Shown here: positions 1 to 3,058 of the stretch, in pieces | How the letters are laid out: each line of letters starts with the position of its first letter | Position numbering within the stretch: the stretch's first letter is position 1 | Source: Thermoplasmatota archaeon | Lineage (GTDB): Archaea > Thermoplasmatota > Thermoplasmata > Halarchaeoplasmatales > Halarchaeoplasmataceae | Direction of reading: 5' to 3' | Length of the DNA: 5,756 bases | Assembly (NCBI GenBank): GCA_018610025.1 | Contig: JAHENW010000172.1 | Span: 1-5,756, forward strand | Translations under genes and position numbers: made by a program | Notes under the pieces: generated by a model | Databases searched by the model: none | Told to the model about the DNA's origin: nothing | What the model saw: only the letters and a program-made list of their open reading frames with translations

Positions 1-603
1 GATATAGAGATCCTGCCCCACGGGGTGAGGATAGACAGATACAAGAGTAGGGGAGAGGACCATGACCCGAACGAGCCCCTTTCCGTGATGAACGTGGCCA
101 ACCCCATAGAGAGGAAAGGGCTGAAGACCTTCGTAGAGGTGGGAAGAAATATGCCGAACTACGAGTTCAGGTGGGTGGGAAAGAACGAGGCCGGTGCCCT
201 AGTGGCCTCCTACTTCGAAAGAAAAAAGATAATAAAGAACAGCCCGGAGAACGTGGTCTTCACGGGCTGGATGGAGGACATTCTCCAGGCCTATAACGGG
301 GCGGATATTTTCTTTGCACCCACCTATCAAGAGACCTTCGGATTGACCATACTGGAAGGGGCGTCATGCGGTCTTCCGCTGGTGCTAAGAGATATACCGA
401 TCTTCCAGGAACTGTACGGGGGACACTTCCTAGGGGCCGAGGATGTAGAGGGATTCAAGCGGCAGATAAAAAAATTGGAGGACAGAGAAACCAGAGAGAA
501 ATACAGCAGGGAGTCCAGAAAGTTGGCGGAGAAGTATACAATGGAGAGCAGGATAGATAAGATGATAGATTTCTATGAGGATATCTGGGACGAGAAGAGC
601 TGA
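1..603 (+). CDS. Glycosyltransferase, GT4-like (5'-truncated, C-terminal domain only)
   Basis: The frame is open from base 1 to the TGA at 601-603, so the gene begins outside the window; GTG or ATG codons inside it are not credible starts. The 200 visible residues form the nucleotide-sugar-binding half of a GT-B fold. They open with LPHGV, the usual end of the domain linker in this family, followed by an ERKGL motif (visible residues 37-41). A GW-x10-AD-x3-APTYQE stretch then leads into the E-x7-E signature (Glu111 and Glu119), which typically contacts the donor sugar nucleotide. Such enzymes transfer a sugar from an NDP-sugar to a lipid, glycan or small acceptor, usually on the cytoplasmic membrane face. 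The acceptor-binding half is missing from the window, so the substrate cannot be named; membrane glycolipid or surface glycan synthesis is plausible. The 3' end overlaps the convergent Sir2 gene by 31 bp. Family assignment is firm, specificity unknown. Confidence 0.88.
   Translation, partial: DIEILPHGVRIDRYKSRGEDHDPNEPLSVMNVANPIERKGLKTFVEVGRNMPNYEFRWVGKNEAGALVASYFERKKIIKNSPENVVFTGWMEDILQAYNGADIFFAPTYQETFGLTILEGASCGLPLVLRDIPIFQELYGGHFLGAEDVEGFKRQIKKLEDRETREKYSRESRKLAEKYTMESRIDKMIDFYEDIWDEKS
468..474 (-). terminator. Possible T-tract terminator downstream of the Sir2 cluster
   Basis: Seven A's on the plus strand read as T7 on the minus strand, about 100 bases past the Sir2 stop and within the glycosyltransferase gene. 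Archaeal polymerase can terminate at such tracts. On the plus strand the run simply encodes lysines (IKKLE), so it may be coincidental. Confidence 0.2.
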
Positions 604-1343
604 TGGTATAGCTTCTCGGCTATGTTTTTCAATACTTCTCTAGCTTTTCCTTTTATGAAGAGGTCCGTTACGTCGGACGTCAGCGGTGTAGACTCTAGGT
701 TTATCTCCACCACCGTAGCCCCAGTCCTTTTCGCTTGTACAGGAAGGCTGGCCGCTGGCTGGACCACTGCAGAGGTGCCAACCACCATCATGAGGTCGCA
801 TCCTTCGGCGGCTTTCAGTGATCTGTTTACCGTGTCTTGAGGGAGCTGTTCTCCGAAGAGCACGGCATCAGGTCTGAGGATGGTACCACACTCACATCTC
901 GGGCACCTGTTCTCCCTCACTTCCTCTATGAATTCTGAGGTATTGTACTCCCTTTCACAATCAGGGCAGAAGAGGGTGAACAGGGTACCGTGCAGTTCTA
1001 GAACCTGGGAACTGCCCGCTTTCTGATGAAGACCGTCGATGTTCTGCGTGATCACTTCTGTGAGACCCTCCTCTTCCATCTTCACCAGGGCCTCATGTCC
1101 TTGATGCGGCTCGGCATCGTATATCTCTTCGATCTGAAGCCTGAAAAGCTCCCACGATCTCTCTGGATCCTGTCTGTACGACTCTATATGGGCGTACTTT
1201 TGGGCATCGAACTCCTGCCAGAGTCCGTTTTCACCCCTGAAAGGGGCGATGCCGCTCTCCACTGACATGCCCGCTCCAGTGAGTACGACCAGGCGTTCGT
1301 TCTCGCGTATCAGCCGTGATACCTCTTTGATATGCTTTGACAT
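573..1343 (-). CDS. cobB: Sir2-family NAD-dependent protein deacylase
   Basis: This complete 256-residue sirtuin removes acyl groups from lysines using NAD+, giving nicotinamide and O-acyl-ADP-ribose; in archaea a known type of target is the chromatin protein Alba. Visible motifs are GAGMSVESGI-x2-FRG (residues 23-37, NAD binding), QNID (100-103), catalytic His118 in LHG, zinc ligands Cys126/Cys129 and Cys147/Cys150, LRPDAVLFGE (156-165), GTS (189-191) and INLE (214-217). An additional Cys152 makes the second zinc knuckle ambiguous. Aligned by eye to SIRT5, the Tyr and Arg that select succinyl or malonyl groups correspond to Phe67 and Gln70, so deacetylation is more likely than desuccinylation (inference). 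The start ATG is 29 bp after the fumarase beta stop; no Shine-Dalgarno is seen, and the gap holds a C-rich run and an AT-rich stretch too close to the ATG to serve as its TATA box. Cotranscription with the fumarase genes is likely. The last 31 bp overlap the opposing glycosyltransferase gene. Confidence 0.95.
   Translation of the reverse strand: MSKHIKEVSRLIRENERLVVLTGAGMSVESGIAPFRGENGLWQEFDAQKYAHIESYRQDPERSWELFRLQIEEIYDAEPHQGHEALVKMEEEGLTEVITQNIDGLHQKAGSSQVLELHGTLFTLFCPDCEREYNTSEFIEEVRENRCPRCECGTILRPDAVLFGEQLPQDTVNRSLKAAEGCDLMMVVGTSAVVQPAASLPVQAKRTGATVVEINLESTPLTSDVTDLFIKGKAREVLKNIAEKLYHQLFSSQISS
591..629 (+). terminator. Possible terminator of the glycosyltransferase gene (hairpin plus T tract)
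   Basis: CGAGAAG (591-597) and CTTCTCG (612-618) form a 7-bp perfect stem whose loop contains the glycosyltransferase stop codon. Five T's follow at 625-629, with further T runs at 645-648 and 651-654. T-rich tracts alone can end archaeal transcription. All of this lies inside the opposing Sir2 coding sequence, so codon constraint may explain part of it. Confidence 0.35.
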
Positions 1344-1372
1344 GGTAAAATATAGGAAAGGGGGTTGGGGGT

Positions 1373-1960
1373 CTAAAGTTCCTCCTTGAGCCGGGTTAGG
1401 TTCTTGTCTATCTCCTCGGCTACGTCCGCGTGTATACTGTTACCGGCGGAGTCCATGGTCACCAGGAAGGGGCCGGCCTCTTCGACTCTGAACATCCAGA
1501 AGGCCTCTGGTACGCCCAACTCGTCCAGGAAGTATACGTCTTCCACCTCCTGTATGGCGTTGGCCATGAGGGCTCCGGCACCGCCGGTGTACTGAACGTA
1601 AACAGCGCCGTGCTTTTCCAAGGCCTTCAACGTCCTCTCGGCCATGCCTCCTTTACCGATTATTATCCTCGTTCCGAACCGTTCTATAAAATCGTCTTCG
1701 AATATCTCCATCCTTATACTAGTGGTCGGTCCGGCCGAGACGACTTCCCACTCTCCGTCCACTTTATGGATGGCGGGACCGCAGTGGAACATCGCGTATT
1801 TGGAGGGATCGAAGGGCACTTCCTCGTCATCCAGCTCCAGTAGCTTTTCATGGGCAGCATCTCTAGCAGTGAAGATGGTACCCGTTATGTAGAAAGCGTC
1901 GCCGACCCTGAGTTCCTTGACCTCTTCAGGATCGATTGGGGTCTCTAGGACTTTCTTCAT
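1373..1960 (-). CDS. Fumarate hydratase class I, beta (C-terminal domain) subunit
   Basis: This 195-residue protein is the smaller subunit of the oxygen-sensitive iron-sulfur fumarase, which interconverts fumarate and (S)-malate. Typical motifs are ITGTIFTARDAAH (25-37), GPTTSIRME (77-85), IIIGKGGM (98-105) and YTGGAGALMA. Arg33, Thr79, Arg83 and Lys103 are spaced 46, 4 and 20 residues apart. From memory this equals the spacing of the substrate-contacting Arg421, Thr467, Arg471 and Lys491 of the Leishmania class I fumarase, so the active-site half looks intact. The ATG overlaps the alpha stop as ATGA, indicating translational coupling, and is preceded by a strong Shine-Dalgarno. Its length is normal for the split family. 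The protein is very acidic (39 D/E, 19 K/R by my count). The related two-subunit L-tartrate dehydratase cannot be excluded by motif alone, but fumarase is the better call for an archaeon. Confidence 0.93.
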   Translation of the reverse strand: MKKVLETPIDPEEVKELRVGDAFYITGTIFTARDAAHEKLLELDDEEVPFDPSKYAMFHCGPAIHKVDGEWEVVSAGPTTSIRMEIFEDDFIERFGTRIIIGKGGMAERTLKALEKHGAVYVQYTGGAGALMANAIQEVEDVYFLDELGVPEAFWMFRVEEAGPFLVTMDSAGNSIHADVAEEIDKNLTRLKEEL

Positions 1961-2820
1961 TCTATCACCTCAACGTTCCCCTGGGCATTTTGAACAACCT
2001 TCGTTTGTCTGTTGGCCCAGCACTGGGGGACGATAGCCACGGGGTAAGACGCGGGATGCCGGTGAGCATATTCGATTTTAACGTCTAAAGAGGTTGTCTC
2101 GCCTCCGACGCCCATGGGCCCTACACCCAATTGGTTTATTTTGTCTAAAAGCTCTTCCTCCAGCTCGGCGATCCTCTCTTCGGGATGCCTTTCGCCTATA
2201 GGCCTCAGGTGGGCCTTCTTGGCCAGTTCAAGGGCAAGATCGGCTCCACCGCCGAGGCCGATACCGATTATGGTGGGCGCACATGCCTTTCCTTCCATCT
2301 CTGCCACGTGCTCAAGGACTGTCTCTTTGACGCCTTTTAAACCGCGCCCCGGGGTCATCATGACCAGCTTACTCATATTTTCACTGCCTCCTCCCTTGGG
2401 CATGACGTGTATCTCCAGCTCGTCGCCTTCCACGAGTTCCCAGTGTATAGCCGGTATGAACCTCCCCGTGTTGTCATCGCTGTTCTCGTCGCTTATCGGA
2501 TCAACGGCGTTTGGTCGCAGGGGGACTTCCTCGGTGGCCCTTCTCACTGCTTTGGTTATCGTATCTTTAATCTTCTCCTTATCTCCATAATCATATCCTA
2601 CTTTCACGAAGAATGTAGGTGTCCCGGTGTCCTGACATATGGGTCTGCTCTCTTTTTCACCCACTTCGATGTTCTCGAGTATCGCTTCCATCTGAACCTT
2701 TGGTCCATCTTTTTCCTCTTTTTCCTTAGCTTCATTCAACCTCTGCTTCGTACCGGGTGTGACGCTGGTAACCGCTTTCCTGATGCCTTCAACGAGTTCA
2801 TCTTCCAATTCTCCATTCAT
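1957..2820 (-). CDS. Fumarate hydratase class I, alpha (N-terminal, Fe-S) subunit
   Basis: This 287-residue subunit carries the catalytic [4Fe-4S] cluster of class I fumarase, which acts as a Lewis acid on fumarate/malate. The three expected ligands are visible: Cys62 in PICQDTGTP, Cys180 in ACAPTIIGIGLGG and Cys267 in VPQCWANR. Asp64, two residues after the first Cys, matches the Asp proposed as catalytic base in the Leishmania enzyme (from memory). Conserved LRPN (101-104), PKGGGSEN (141-148), GVGGETT (237-243) and HRHPASYPVA (253-262) are also present. The gene is the first of a minus-strand cluster with the beta subunit (4-bp overlap) and Sir2. No Shine-Dalgarno precedes the ATG; a TATA-like element about 32-38 bp upstream would give a very short leader, as is common in archaea. 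It likely serves a partial TCA cycle. Tartrate dehydratase alpha is the main alternative. Confidence 0.94.
   Translation of the reverse strand: MNGELEDELVEGIRKAVTSVTPGTKQRLNEAKEKEEKDGPKVQMEAILENIEVGEKESRPICQDTGTPTFFVKVGYDYGDKEKIKDTITKAVRRATEEVPLRPNAVDPISDENSDDNTGRFIPAIHWELVEGDELEIHVMPKGGGSENMSKLVMMTPGRGLKGVKETVLEHVAEMEGKACAPTIIGIGLGGGADLALELAKKAHLRPIGERHPEERIAELEEELLDKINQLGVGPMGVGGETTSLDVKIEYAHRHPASYPVAIVPQCWANRQTKVVQNAQGNVEVIE
1964..1971 (-). promoter_or_regulatory. Ribosome binding site of the fumarase beta gene
   Basis: Read on the minus strand this is GAGGTGAT, an eight-base match to the Shine-Dalgarno complement of the archaeal 16S rRNA 3' tail, three bases before the beta ATG. It lies inside the last codons of the alpha gene, so it sets the beta start and supports translational coupling. 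It is the only strong Shine-Dalgarno in the window; the alpha, Sir2 and HdrA starts have none or only weak ones. Confidence 0.75.
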
Positions 2821-2851
2821 GATATCGTCGATTCGAGAGTAATATTCTAGG

Positions 2852-2866
2852 TAATAAAGGATTTCG
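2852..2866 (-). promoter_or_regulatory. Candidate TATA/BRE promoter for the fumarase-Sir2 cluster
   Basis: On the minus strand this reads CGAAATCC followed by TTTATTA, resembling an archaeal BRE plus TATA box. A start site about 25 bp downstream would fall near 2830, giving a leader of roughly ten bases. That fits the lack of a Shine-Dalgarno before the alpha ATG. The TATA match is imperfect and no start site is known, so this remains a candidate. Confidence 0.4.
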
Positions 2867-2870
2867 GTAT

Positions 2871-2910
2871 AGTAGGTAGTGGGTTAAAAGGTAGTGGGGT
2901 AGTAGGTAGT
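2871..2910. repeat. GGTAGT direct repeats at 15-bp period (possible operator)
   Basis: GGTAGT occurs at 2875, 2890 and 2905, exactly 15 bp apart. The first two copies extend to GGTAGTGGG, and the 10-mer AGTAGGTAGT is repeated at 2871-2880 and 2901-2910. The array lies between the outward-facing promoter candidates of the fumarase cluster and hdrA, just upstream of both BRE-like elements. Such phased direct repeats are a common form of regulator binding site. Simple-sequence slippage is the alternative explanation. Confidence 0.5.
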
Positions 2911-2923
2911 AACACTTGCATCA

Positions 2924-2938
2924 CGAAACATTTATATA
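2924..2938 (+). promoter_or_regulatory. Candidate TATA/BRE promoter for hdrA
   Basis: TTTATATA at 2931-2938 is a near-ideal archaeal TATA box and is directly preceded by CGAAACA, a good BRE. Initiation about 25 bp downstream, near 2960, would give a leader of roughly 100 bases before the hdrA ATG. That leader would contain the palindrome at 2999-3012 and a small in-frame ORF. A promoter closer to hdrA, using the AT-rich palindrome itself as TATA box, is the alternative. Confidence 0.5.
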
Positions 2939-2998
2939 GAATATCTGTGAAAAGGTATATAGCAAAAGATGGCAGGCATGGTTAGTATAGAAACCGAA

Positions 2999-3012
2999 GG
3001 TATTATAATACC
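2999..3012. promoter_or_regulatory. 14-bp perfect palindrome (operator or proximal TATA element)
   Basis: GGTATTATAATACC is its own reverse complement. It sits 46 bp before the hdrA ATG. It could be a binding site for a dimeric repressor placed downstream of the TTTATATA promoter. Alternatively its TATTATAATA core could be a second TATA box with a start site near 3031. The sequence alone does not decide between these. Confidence 0.4.
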
Positions 3013-3058
3013 CTTTTCTTTCCCCATTCACAATATGATATTCAATGGTTGATTTGCC

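Noticed and set aside
25..27. GTG as true start of the glycosyltransferase
   Set aside because: The frame is open upstream to base 1 and reads LPHG, part of the conserved LPHGV linker motif, so the GTG encodes an internal valine of a truncated gene.
622..1265. Plus-strand ORFs opposite the Sir2 gene
   Set aside because: They are antisense to an intact sirtuin and have no recognisable motif or ribosome binding site.
1430..2850. Several plus-strand ORFs opposite the fumarase genes
   Set aside because: They are antisense to two subunits with complete catalytic motifs and show no family features themselves.
2871..2910. CRISPR array
   Set aside because: The repeats are only 6-10 bp with 15-bp period and no spacers of proper length.
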